Shown here piece by piece: positions 1-12,400 of a stretch of 64,000 nucleotides of DNA; positions within the stretch are counted from its first letter, which is position 1; the number at the start of each line of letters is the position of its first letter. The position numbers were made by a program, and so were the translations under genes. The stretch is from Welwitschia mirabilis (lineage: Eukaryota > Gnetophyta > Gnetopsida > Welwitschiales). The stretch spans positions 129,261,452-129,325,451 of the forward strand of contig JBOZIK010000001.1 in the NCBI GenBank assembly GCA_051453625.1. Reading direction: 5' to 3'. The notes under the pieces were generated by a model, which saw only the letters and a list, made by a program, of their open reading frames with translations, was not told the DNA's origin and did not search any database.

Positions 1-930
1 GGTAGAAAGGATCATTTTTCTTCTTAAAGCATAAAGCATGATAAACCCGTCTCTTGTTTACAATAAAATTATATTCTATGCCAATTTGATCCCTTCTCTT
101 TAGAATAAGAATTGGTATTTGTGTAATCCTAAAGGGTAACACCCTTGCAATATGTGACATATCCTGTGGAAAGCTTACTGTATGCCCTCGATATACTAAT
201 TGACCACCTGTTGCATGTGTAACTTGAAGTAATGGATTTATTCTTAAAATAAGCATCTCTTCGACCTGTGTAAGATGGGATAAAACAAATGGTTGAGGTC
301 CTGGATCCATATCGTTATGAGCAAAAAACATCTAATATCTTCATCATCACCTAGGATCCATTCCTTTTTCTCATATTGACACTGTCTACAGGTAGGCCCA
401 TGTCTATCTTGTATCAAATCTATATACTGATACATCTCATTACAAACTGTGCATGATCTTGGTTGTGCAAAGACTTATATTTTCCTCTAAAATGTCTTAA
501 TTACTTTAGATATATCATCATTAGACTTATGTAATCTAGGATATAAAGGTTTTTATATTGTTTTATTAAGATTTTTTGTAGAGGATAGGACATCAAACTT
601 TGATAATATTGCATTAGACTACCCTTTTTCGTCATTTTGTCTGTAAGAGTGATTGTTGATTATCATAATCATCCTTCCTCATAATCTCTTTTTGTTTCCT
701 TACATACTTTTATCTGGGAGTTAATGATAAAGGAATTTGTATATTACACACGTAACATATAGGTGTTTTTCCATTATATTTTATCTGTTCATTGACTGGT
801 ACTAAGGGAATTAGTTCTGTGGACATGTTTTTAGTTTGTTGATTTAGTTCTTCCACTGTATGGTTAATCGAGTTTGTACTATAGCAATAGATGTCGTAGT
901 ATACATTATTCATATTATTTATAAACATAT
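1..930 (-). pseudogene. Helitron-like protein remnant (DUF6570-type region), 3' part outside window
   Basis: Read on the minus strand, about 470-310 gives a cysteine-rich segment beginning SCTVCNEMYQY, with a second pair in TCRQCQYEKKEW. After a one-base shift near 330 it continues as NDMDPGPQPF, LTQVEEMLI, ATGGQLVYRGHTVSFPQDM and KRRVYHAL to the window edge. The order C-x2-C, C-x2-C, DPG, EEML and the PQD block is that of the DUF6570 region, which in family knowledge lies just ahead of the Helitron-like replication domain and PIF1-like helicase. Those later domains would lie left of base 1. A further open stretch at 928-710 contains ICYVC and may be a more N-terminal part, separated by several stops. 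The copy is dead through frameshifts and stops. Family assignment is from remembered motifs, not from a search. Confidence 0.72.
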
Positions 931-990
931 AAGAAAATGTAGTTTCTCATAAACCTAATCTTCATAAAAAGGTAAAACTATGAATAAAAA

Positions 991-1052
991 TTACTCATAT
1001 CTTCTAGATGCTTATTGTCATTAATACCATTACTCATACCTTCTAGATGCTT
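991..1052. repeat. Short direct repeat, 23 bp twice at 39-bp spacing
   Basis: The 23-base word at 991-1013 recurs at 1030-1052 with one difference (TTACTCATAT/CTTCTAGATG versus TTACTCATAC/CTTCTAGATG). It lies in otherwise anonymous AT-rich sequence beside the Helitron remnant. Confidence 0.6.
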
Positions 1053-3179
1053 GGCCTTTCATGGTTTAGGGCATGCTGGTATTCAATCTTAGAATCCATT
1101 CTAGATAGATGAAAATAAATGTAAAAGCTACATTTAGATAATTAGGGTAATTGTAAGGATGAACTAAATTTTAAAAGCCTTTTAGTAATATAAGTTAAAA
1201 AAGTTATATACAACACAAATTTAAAAAATCATTTTTGTAAAAACCTAATGTAAACATAATAATTATTTTAAATTAATAAATTTAAAATAAAGTAATTTAA
1301 ACTTAAAATAAAAAAATTAATGTAAATATAACAAATTTTTAAATATCATTATAATAGACTCATTTATTATAGCGAATCTAATAATCTTAATTTTAAAAAT
1401 CTTAATTTATAATTAATTTATAATTAATTTATTAAAAAACTTAATGTAAAACTAAGAATCTATTTAAAATTATTAAATTTAAAAAACAAACTTTAAATGT
1501 AAATAAAGAAACTTAATTTATACTATATAAATTTTTAAATCATAATAGATGTAAATGAAAACTTAATTTAGATTAATGTAATTTGAAAGAAGCCAATAAA
1601 AAATATTAATTTAAAAAACGTAATTAAAAATAAATTATAAGTTGATTAATTTTTAATCAAAAAGTAATGTGTTCTTCTACCTATGCTTTTCATTCTGTTT
1701 TATATTTTTACATATCAATAATACATTGTTTTGAAAAAAAAGAATTTTTATATTAAAAAATTAAAATAGGACAAATCTGGAGCAATTACGGTAACTAAAA
1801 TGGAAGAATGATATAAGAGGGTGATTGTGAAATAGTTACAACAAATGAAACAGAAGAATTATAAAAGGAGAAAAATCATAAAAAATGGAGAAAAATAATA
1901 AATGCTATGATTAAAATTCTAAAAAATAGAAGATTCATAAATGAAAGAACACTCTATAGAAAATGTTATGAATGAAATTCTAAAAAAAAAAAAAAATTGG
2001 AACTTAGAATTTAGAAATTTAAAAACTTAAAAACTTAGAATTTAAAAACCTAGAATTTAGAGTGCTGGCTCAATTATTAATTATTGACTTTTTAATTTGA
2101 TTTATTTGCTTGAAACTGCCCCATTAAATTCTATTTATCGTTTTGAAAACTGGTTATTAATTATACTTAAATATAGAAAAAACCATTTTTTATAAATTAA
2201 AAATTAGAAAAATGTGTAATGCTATCCTAGACAATTCAGTGGCTAGGGATGGCCTCTGAGCCGAAAAAAGCTTATCACTCCTTTAATCTAACACAGCTTG
2301 AGCACTAAAGAAAAATAGAGTATGCAGATGAAAACAAGAATGCGTAATATCGATTTCTTCTACAAATCCTGCTTAACAATAGTAGCACTCAAAGAAAGGA
2401 GAATTAGGCCCTAAATTCAATGTTTCCATGTAGTTAGAGTACTAGAATCAAGTGTAATCCGTCCTTTTAATTTCTTCGATCAAAACCCATAAAAAAGAGA
2501 AAGGAAGATCTACAACTCAGTGGAGCTTTGTGCATATTTCATTGCACCCTGGTGAGTTGATGCTTAACAACACAGGTATTATATAGTGGTTTCATGTTTG
2601 CGCAACATGTAAGTCCTTCGATTTCACTTTAGATTCCATATTTCTTGCTTTCTTTTATAGACCTTAAAGGAAAGAAGGTTGTAGCAACTTATTTAGTTTG
2701 TCATCAAAATGTGCTTCTCATCTCTCTCTTCCTAACATGTTTCCCTTTCCCCATGCTCTTATGGTTAACATGCTACACCTATTTTTTTTAGACTCATGGT
2801 TTTCTTCCATCCTTTTGTTTTTGACCCTGCACTTCTAGGAGTGGATACCATCTAGATAGCCTACGATTCCTTCCTTCATCCTCTCAAGGTTCTAGCTCAA
2901 TGGTATTACTGCTTAATGTTCTTGATGTTATGAGGATGTTTGAATTATTAACACGCACTTTCCTTCTTATGCTTTCAGTGCCCACCAATATTTATACCCC
3001 TTGCAAACCTATTGTGTTGACATTATTTTCAATCATGCCTTTTTCTTTCTGTCTAGTTCATGCATTTATCAATCTCTCCTTAAGACTTTCAGAACAATGC
3101 AAGAAAGAGAGTAAGCCATAGTCTTTTAGTCTAGTGCTGAGATTCCAGTCCATGTTTAATAGCAAGTTCATTCATTAAG
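1053..3179. other. No gene seen; AT-rich stretch followed by a less AT-rich segment
   Basis: Bases 1,053-2,060 are nearly pure A/T with homopolymer runs. From about 2,220 to 3,120 composition is noticeably less extreme and includes an open stretch at 2,900-3,121 of 73 codons. That peptide is hydrophobic and has no motif I recognise. This segment could be a remnant of single-copy or captured sequence, but nothing identifies it. Confidence 0.4.
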
Positions 3180-3185
3180 ATGCTT

Positions 3186-3290
3186 AGGCATTTAGTTAAC
3201 CAAGTTAGTAGATTAATCCACTGGTTAATTCAGATGCCGATTACAAGTGAGGTTATGGGTTCAATCCTCACTAGTGGGAAAATATGAACT
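3186..3290 (+). mobile_element. Possible tRNA-derived SINE head with Pol III boxes
   Basis: TGGTTAATTCAG at 3222-3233 fits the Pol III box A pattern, and GGTTCAATCC at 3258-3267 fits box B (GWTCRANNC). The start-to-start distance of 36 bp suits a SINE head rather than a true tRNA. GTGAGG and CCTCAC at 3247-3252 and 3266-3271 could pair around box B like a T-arm. No acceptor stem or anticodon arm is evident. I did not find a poly(A)/T tail or flanking duplication, so the 3' end is a guess. Confidence 0.35.
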
Positions 3291-4229
3291 TTTAAACATC
3301 CAAATTCTTGTGTATGGATTATACTCTTAACTATCAAATTTTTCCATAATTTATAAAATGTTAAATCCTTGGTTTTAAAAGTTCTTAATTAATTAATCAT
3401 ATAATTTATTCTAATCTTAATTAATAAAGCTAATTTTATCATTAACATCTATGCCCTATTTATTTTGTTTTATAATAAAATTTCTATGTTTTTAGCACTA
3501 GAGGAAAAATTGGACACTGCCAAATATTTAAAGATCTAGAATATTCTTAACTTGAAATTACTAGCTAGGTCTCATAATATTATTAAGTAATATTATACCT
3601 TATTTAATAGGTTAGTTTATTTGATTTCTTGATAGTTTATTGAAATTGAATATTAAGAGGACCTTGACTTATCTTTCTAAAAATGGAACTTATTATCATA
3701 TTATCAATACTCTTTTCATCTTATTTTAATGATCACTTGAATAGCCCTTTTCATCTTATTTTACATTTGATATTATAGTGTTGAGTATGAAGATGTTCAA
3801 CTATAGAAACCCATATTTTACACTATAGTTTTCACCATTCCTTATGAACCTTATTCCTCATCATCTTGTTGATTACCTTGTAATCCTTATTCTTTGTTTT
3901 CTTAGTTATACCCTTCATCTTCTCTTCCATATTCTCCATCTTTTGATGAATACACTTCATTTTCCATAACTTAGCACTACTCTTTAAATTTCTTGGAAGA
4001 TAATGTATAGATATCTTTGGAAAATGTCACTCAATTCATTACTATCACTCATACCCTTTCTTTACTTAACCAAAATGAGATAGAAAATACAGTTGTTAAG
4101 ACAAACTAAGTCATACCCTTTGAGAATGGGAAGAAAAATAATGATGACCTAGAATATAAGGATCTACTAGAGAATGAGCAACCACTTAAAGAGAGTCATA
4201 AAATTTAAGGTGAGTCATTTAACACCTCT

Positions 4230-5060
4230 TATGAGGAGAAGAACATTGAAGAAGAATTCATACATGATCCATCATATGTAGAACCATGCCTTATTCTCAA
4301 CATTTTCCTGAGAATAATGTTTCTATTTCATCTCCATATTTTGAGTAACATTTAAGTTTTAATGAAAAAAAGAAATCTTTCTTAGGATTGGAATCACCTT
4401 CTAATGAAATTATTCATGATTCATTCAATGAACATTCACATTGTCCATTAGTTTCCAACTCATTTTTGTCTTCTTCTCAAGATAATATCTTGTAAGACTT
4501 GTTGAAGAAGCATAAGTAGGCTAAAGGATGGACTTTTTTGAATCTTAAACACATACTGTTCACTGCTTATGATGATGTTCTCTTTGATTTCTTAGACTCA
4601 TTTGTGAAAATTACATGGATAAACTACTAACTCATCCCACTTCATATAATCTTAGCCCTCATATTAAGCCTCATGTCTTTTATACCCTTAAGCTTTTACT
4701 TATGCTTTATGTTAAAAACCATATTATGAGAAACAATCAAATTCTTTACATAATTTTAGATTAGATTTGTATTTGTTCATAGATAAGACTTAGGATTGGT
4801 ACGTCCATTTACAATAAAGCCAATGTCATCCTATGGTGTTTCTTTCATGGAACCACTCAAGAATTTCCACTTGTATAATTATTTTATTAATCCCTTTTAC
4901 ATAGGTAATCCCAAATTATACCAATATCACAAAAAAAGCTATCAATGTATTAAACCTTATCATCCACCTCTTTCATTATAGCTTATTTTATAAAACTTAC
5001 TAATCATCCACCTTACCCAATCCTACTATGAATTTATGAAACTTACTAATCATAGGTAGT
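4230..5060 (+). pseudogene. Decayed ORF of unknown function in repeat copy A
   Basis: Plus-strand fragments in shifting frames match fragments at the same place in copy B. Examples are NEIIHDSFNEHSHCPLVSNS, then KHK.AKGWTFLNLKHILFTA, YDDVLFDFLDSF, and further on KPMSSYGVSFMEPLK, IGNPKLYQYH, HPPLSL and YYEFMKL. In copy B the counterparts read NELMHDLFAKHLHSPMVSKS, KHKQAKGGTFFYLEHITFTT, FNDVLFYFID, SLMEALK, IGNPKF, NHPPLPL and YYEFMRL. Conservation of reading frame and conservative replacements between two diverged copies argue that this was once a coding sequence. I do not recognise the protein family. Several stops and frameshifts break it. Confidence 0.5.
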
Positions 5061-7353
5061 TGCCTTTTCACATAACTAATAATAAGTGATATTTTTATCA
5101 TTCCAAGTTTTGGTTAAGATTAAGTGCACTTATTCTTTTCAAGAGAAAGTTATTCTTATTTTGAGTTATGTTCTTAAGGTTTATACTTACTTGGGATCTT
5201 CGGTTGAACAAAAGTCAATGGATGAAAAGGTAGAATTTATAATTTCTTATGATTTTCTTTATTTTTAAGCATTTATAAATACAAGACTATTTCTTTACCA
5301 AGATAATGAATTAATAAATCCTTATGTGCTTTGGTTAAAAACTTTTTAGAAGGAAAATTGAAAGTAAAAAATAAAATCTCTTTTATAGAAGCACATTTTC
5401 TTTTTGATTAATTTTATTGGATTTAGTTAACTACATTATAACTATGGATGCTTGCTATTAAAGCAACTATAATGATCCCCTTATGATACTTTCATCTGCA
5501 TCAAGGTTATAGATGCTTGCTAATAATGTAGTACTAAATTCTTCATATAAAACATGTTTAACTCTACTAGAAGAAATTGGCATAACATTGGATGCTCGAT
5601 AAAATGAAATGTTTGAAATCAAAGTATTCATGATTGTAAAAGACAAAAATTGGAAAGAAAATTAAGGGAACTGAACATCTGTTGTGCTCTACTTTGTTTA
5701 ATAAATATATTTAAAATTTATTTACTAATTTTGAATTTGCATGATTTTACTTTGTCCATACTTTTCTTGTATGATATTTAGATCCATTAAATAAATTTAA
5801 AAGTCATAAAAGTTTTAATAAATAAGTTCATTACTTTAGTTTCATAGTTTTCTTCATTTATAGCATGCATAATATAGTTTTAATTACATTTGCATTCACT
5901 TCATTTCCATTCATTTCATCTGCCCATAACACATGCATGCACTCTTCCATTTTTATGAGAAAGTATATCTAAAAGTACATCTATGTTTATTGTAATGAAA
6001 TCTTACCTTTCATGAGTCATGCTAGAGCCATGTCTATCTAAATTTTCATTGAAATGAAATGGCACTTAGACTTTAAGTTTGCTAAATTTTTATTTATAGT
6101 GAGCCTGTTTGTTACTTCATCACCTTACCTATTATGTTTTCATAATTCTACATCCTTACTTATTCATTATTCCAAACTCAAGAGCTTTTGCTATAAAAAA
6201 TTGACATTGCCATTAGTGCTCATCAACACTACTATTCATTTCTCTTTGATCATATCATGTTTTCTTACACAACTTTTGAGTTAGGTCCATAATCATCTTA
6301 GGTCATTAGAAAGTCATGATATTTCATAAACATGAACTCTAACTTAGTCTTTATCCATTTTCCATCTCATTTTAATACATTCTTCATCATCTTCATTTTA
6401 AAATTTTTCTTCATTTCTACATTTTTATTCCTCTTATATCTTCATCTTTTCTTTCTCTCTTTATCCATTTTTTCTACAACAATTATTTTTGGAGCCCCAT
6501 CACTTAGCCACTTCTCATAGAATTTTCTTTCAATTCAGGAATATTTTAGCACTTTCCCCTTTTTACCTCTTATGTATTATAGTTTCATTTTGCATTGTTT
6601 AGCACTATTTTCATTTTCACTTTTCTAGTTGTAATAAAATCACATGAAAACAAGCATTTTGATTCTAATTATTACATTGAATTATTCTCAAACTCTATAT
6701 TTTTTTTTCTTTTCAAACTTTTAAAACAAAGATTATCTTTGATTGGTGGTACAACATTTGTACATATGCACATTTTTAGTTTGAAAAATGGATTTTACTA
6801 CATCATGTTTTTAAAAAAGTGGCTGCAAATTCTCAAGTTTTTATCATTTTTACATTATGATTGAATTATTTTACCTAGAAATTTTTCCACATTAATCATC
6901 AGTATCACACTTTTTATTAAGGAACTTGTAAAAGGTTTGGTTGAAGGGTGTGTTAACATGTAAAAAATTGTCATTTATTTCAAGTATGTCAAGATAATTT
7001 ATCATAATTCAAGACATTATTTTAACTATTTTAATTATAAAAATATGTTTTATACTTTTTTGATGTCATATTTGATTTTGTTTTTTTCATCACATTTTAA
7101 GAATTTTAATTGCGTTTTGAATCATATGTTTAAAGATGGATCTAATTCTACACAAAATGATGGTAGGATTAGTAACATGTGCTAATGGTACTAGTTGGTG
7201 GAGGAATGTTGCTCTGAAAGCCACTTATCAAACTCATCTTTATGATCTATGTTATTTTTGTTAGGCCAAATTAGTTAAAACATCTAAATATTCTACTATA
7301 AAATGACAAGCATTAAAAGATGGAACCCAAACCATTCCACTAAAAACTAAATG

Positions 7354-7428
7354 ATAAAATCCAATAACCCCACTAAACATTAAGACATAAAATCCTAATA
7401 ACCCCACTAAACACTAAAGATAAAATCC
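7354..7428. repeat. 33-bp tandem repeat inside copy A
   Basis: The word ATAAAATCCAATAACCCCAC starts at 7354, recurs at 7387 with one base changed, and begins a third time at 7419 before diverging. The matching stretch of copy B (about 12,875-12,960) is a more decayed version rich in ACCCTAA-like words. Confidence 0.6.
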
Positions 7429-8400
7429 CAAACACATCAATCCCAATTTCTAATATAAAAAGGACCTAACATATCACTTTATATTCATATATGCTTGGGA
7501 AGAGGATGGTTTTATGCTATTGTACTTCATGCTAACGCTAAGGCATTCTCTTTTCTAGATCTTTCCCTTAGCATGGGATATCCCTTAATGCTAGTATGAC
7601 ATTTCAGTTATGACTTGATGTTTTCTAATTATGTATTGTAGGTTTACTTTATTTTATCTAAGAAAATGCTATTGTCTTTGATTTAGTGTTTTAATTACAA
7701 GTATGAATTCTGAATAATTTTAATCCTTTTAATAAGTTAAGGAAATGGTACTTGAGTCTTTGATGCAAGATTTTTTATAGCAACTGTGGATGTTTTTATG
7801 TACTTATTATGCTTGAGTTTGCACTAAAGTATGTTGATATTTCTATATTTCTAAGTGGTTTCTTTATGTTTTCATCTTAGTCTTTGGTTTATAATAAAGT
7901 TTGATGATATTTGGGGATTATTACCTATTTTTCAAGATTATATAGATATGCTATGAGAGCTAAGATGACTTGATATCTTCACCAATACTTATATGGTTAA
8001 TAAGATTATGTAAGCATGCTTAAGCTTTGAAATAGCTTAACTTTTTTAGATTATTAATAAAGTAAATCTATTTTTATTATAAGAACTCTATCCATTACTA
8101 TTATATTCACTCTACATTTTAAGAGCTATGCCCTATTCCTAGTTTCAATATTTGATCTTATTATTCATTTCTTCTTATTTTCACTTTCTTTTCTTTGAGT
8201 CTCATTTCATTGCATTTGGTTTTATGTGTCACTTTGCTAATAGTTTATCTCATTTATCATAGAGAAAAGAATAACACTGGGACTATTTTCATTTATTGAA
8301 AATTTGGATGTGGATTTACAAGGTTTGTACCCCTAAGTTGATCTTATGTTATCATAATTAAGATACAATCATAGTTATATTTTTACCACAAATAAGCATT

Positions 8401-9429
8401 TTAATTCTCTTGTTAGTATGATAGCTATAGTAGAGCATACATATATTTTCTTTTTGTTTACATCTTAAATTTTAGTTTTTTTTCATTTTTTAGACACTAT
8501 TTAATGTGTGGTATTGGTTTTATTCTAGTGATATCCTATTTAGTTCTCTTTTTCATTTTTACTTTGTGTTTCTTTACATTCCATTAAATTCTTTAGCTCT
8601 AATGAATAATATTATTTCTATATCAATTCTTTATATATACAACTAACTATTTTTTATAGGTTTTTTTCTTATTTAATTTGTCTCAAGCTAGAGCCAAAGT
8701 AATGGAGAATTAAAAAAATTAAATGAATAGAAAAGGATGAAATAGTTAAGAAACCTCTTTCCCTCTTTCCTTTTCTGTAGTTTTTCATTTGTGCTAGATT
8801 TTTTTTTTAGTATTGTGTACACAAATTCATATTTCTAATTTCTATTATTTTTAATAATTTTATTTTTTTAAGGATTTCTTAAATTTTTATTTCATTTCAA
8901 GAATTTCTGTTTTAATTTTTGTTGCCAATTTTTATTTCTTTTTATGTGAATTATTTTTGATTACTCTAAATATAATTTATTTCTTTTCTCAAACCATTTC
9001 CTTCCAAACTACTAGGGTTGCCATAAGACCTAATTGACATTGCCAGCCTTTCTGAGAAAATCACTTTCAAACTTTTATTAAATCATCTTATGAATACTCT
9101 TAATATTTTTTTAAATATTGGATTCCTTTTAAAATTTCATAGAGTTATTGAAGTTGGAAATACAACTCCCAGAGTATATTATATAAAATTTCTTTTAAAC
9201 CTCAAATCGATTATAACATTGAAAGTACCCTTTTTATTAGGACCCTAAAAGTCCCTATAATTTTTTTAATTACCTTTAACCTAAATGAAATATATAAGAT
9301 TATATTTAACATAAGAGAACTTTAAAAAATTACCTTTAATTACAATACTTGGATACCCCTTCATGCATAGATTAACTCTTTATCATCATGATTTTGAAAA
9401 TACTTACTTCTTACATAAGGAATTTGATC
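8401..9429. other. Spacer between the two 4.5-kb copies; no gene seen
   Basis: T-rich low-complexity sequence with no ORF above noise and no recognisable repeat boundary. It has no evident counterpart beside copy B. Confidence 0.4.
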
Positions 9430-12400
9430 CTATATCTTTCACCATTTATTAGGGTCCTTATTCCTCATTATCTTATCATTTCCTTTCACTTTGCAATCAT
9501 TATTATTCATTTCCCAAGAAGACCCTTCATCATCTCTTCTATACTCTTCATCTTATAACTAATACCATTCATCTCCTAAAACTTAATACTTTTCTTCAAA
9601 TTCCTTGAAAGATATCCTAGAGAGATTTCTAAAAAGTGTTACTCAAATTCTTGCTATCACTCACAACCTTCCTTCACTTAACCAACATGAGATAGAAAAT
9701 ACACATGTTGAGAATATCCAATTCATACCCTATAAAATGAAAAGAAAACCAATGATAACCTAGAGGATGAGAATCTCCTAGAGGATGAGTAACCACTTGA
9801 GGAAAGACATATAATTAAGGGTTAATCATTTAACAATCCTTATGAAGAGGAGACAATTAAATACAAATTCATACATGATCCATTATGTGTAGATCCCATG
9901 CCTTCTTCTCAACATTTTCATGAGCAAATGTTTCTATCTCATATCCATATTTTGAACAAGATGCAAGCTTTAATGAAAAAGACAAACCTTTCTTAGAATT
10001 GGAATTGCTTTCTAATGAACTTATGCATGATTTATTTGCTAAACATTTACATTCTCCCATGGTTTCCAAATCAACTTTATCTTTCACTCGAGAAAATGTC
10101 TTGCAAAACTTATTAAGAAAGCATAAGCAAGCTAAAGGAGGAACCTTTTTTTATCTTGAACACATAACTTTTACTACTTTCAATGATGTTCTCTTTTATT
10201 TTATAGACTTATATCTACAAATTTATATGGATAACATATCAATTCATGCCATTTAACATAATCTTATCCATCATACCCTTGCATATCATATCTTTTACAC
10301 CCTTAATCCTTTACATGCATTATGCTAGAAAATCCTATTATGAGAAACATTTAAATTCTTTTCATAATTTTATACTAGATTTTTATTTGTCCTTTAAATT
10401 AAACTTAGGATAAATAGATCCATTCATAATGAAACTAATGTTACCTAATGGTATCTCTCTTATGGAAGCACTGAAGCATCACCACTTGTATAATCATTGT
10501 CTAGAGTCATTTTAAATAGGTAATCCCAAATTTTAACTACATCATAGTCATAACTATCTGAAACTTAATCATCCACCTCTTCCATTATGGATTTATTTTG
10601 TCAAGCTCACTAATCATCCATCTCGTCCATCTTATTATGAGTTTATGAGGCTTGATGATCTTAGGTAATGACCTTTTTACATATCCAATAATAAGTGATA
10701 ATTTTGCCATTTCACATTTTGGTTAAGATTATGTTCACTTATGCTTTTCAAGAGAAATTTATTCTTATTTTGAGTTACATTATTAAGGTTTGCATTCACC
10801 TAAGGTCTTTAAATTAGAAAATGTTAATGGATGAAAAGGTGTAATTTCTATTTTTATATGGTATTCTTTGTTTTCAAGCATTTATAAGATAAGATCATTT
10901 CTTTACTAGACTAATGAGCCAATAATGCCTTATTTGATTAGATTAAAACAACTTTGAAAAGGAAAACTAAAATAGCAAAAACAAAAAGAAAAAAAAAATC
11001 CTTCTCTATAAGAATATTCTATTTTTGATGAATTTTATTGGGTTTAGTTAATCACATCAAGGCTATGCACACTTACTAGAAATCTAGCTCTAGCAACCTA
11101 CTTATGATACATTCATTCACATTAGGGCTATAGATGTTCATTGAAAATGCAACACTAAATTATTCATACATAACATGCTTAACTTTGTTGAAGGAAAGTG
11201 CCATAACACTGGATGCTTGATAAAATCAAATGCTTTAAACAAGGTACTTATCATTGTAGAAGGAAAAAATTGAAAAGAGAATTAAGGTATAGATTGAAGA
11301 TCTTTTGTGTTTTGTTTTTTCTAATGATTATACTCAAAATTCCTTTATTGATCTTATATTTTCATGAGTTTAATTTATCCATACCTTTCTTGTGTGATAT
11401 TTAAAACCCTTAAATAAATTTAAAAACCAAAAAAATTTAAATAAATAATGTGATTACTTTATTTTCATAATCTCATTTATTAATACCATGCATGGTAGAT
11501 CTTTAGTTGCATTTTTTTCACTTCATTTCCATTCATTTCACCATCACATAAGACATACATTCCTTCTTTTATTTCTATGAGAAAGCATACTTAAAGGTAC
11601 ATCTTTGTTGGTTGTGATGAGATCTCATCTTTCATGCGTTATACTAGGATCAAGTTAGTCCAAATTGTCATGAAACTTAAATGAGCCATAGGCTTTGATT
11701 TTATAAAATTTTTATTTACACTAAGCCTTTCTATCACTTCATCATCTTATCTATTTATGTTTCCATAATGCCTTGCATTGTACTTTATTATTTTAAACTT
11801 GAGATATTTTGCTATAAAAAATGGTATTGCCACTATTGCTCTCTAGCACTTGAGTTCTTAGGTCATTGATAGGACATGATCATTCATAAAAATGAACTGT
11901 AAATTGGCCTTTATCCATTTTCCATCTCATTTTGACACTTTCTTCATCATCTTCATTTTTACCTTTTTCTTTATTTCTACATTTTCTTCCTCTTAGATAT
12001 TCATATTTACTTTATCTTTTTATCCCTTTCATCTACAAAAATCATTTATAATGCCTCATCACTTAGCCATTTGTCATAGAATTTCCTTTTAATTCATGCA
12101 TATTTTACCATTTTATCTATTTCTCTCTAATGGATTATAGTTTTATTTTACAGTGTTTAGCACTGTTTTCCTTTTTCTTTTGTAGTTGTAATAAAATAAC
12201 ATGAAAAGAAATATCTTCCTTATAATGATCACATTAAATTATTCTCAAACTTTACATTTATTTTTATATCTTTTCAAACTTAAGGATAAAGTTCAACTTT
12301 AGTTAGAAGTATATCATTTGTACATTTGCACATTTGCACTTTTAAAAATTAATTTAATGGATTATTTTTTTCAAAAAGTAGTATTTTTTTAAAGTCTTTA

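Larger units (their letters stand above)
3830..8400. repeat. Unclassified repeat of about 4.5 kb, copy A
   Basis: This segment aligns by eye, in the same order and orientation, with 9,430-13,855. Shared landmarks: TTATTCCTCA at 3849 and 9460; the GAGATAGAAAATAC block near 4078 and 9680; CATAAGTAGGCTAAAGG near 4510 and CATAAGCAAGCTAAAGG near 10120; the AGAATTTTCTTTCAATTCA and AGAATTTCCTTTTAATTCA blocks near 6520 and 12080; and CATAATTAAGATA near 8352 and 13814. Identity looks near 70 % with many small indels. It contains a decayed ORF and a TATA-like AATATAAAAAGGA near 7450. It may be a non-autonomous or very decayed LTR element, but no LTR pair, primer site or known transposon domain was found. 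Boundaries are uncertain by about 100 bp. Confidence 0.7.

Noticed and set aside
3222-3271. A functional tRNA gene
   Set aside because: Box A and box B are present but no acceptor stem, anticodon arm or D-arm can be folded.
6054-6864. Three hydrophobic plus-strand ORFs resembling membrane proteins
   Set aside because: T-rich DNA gives Phe/Leu/Ile strings by chance; copy B does not keep these frames.
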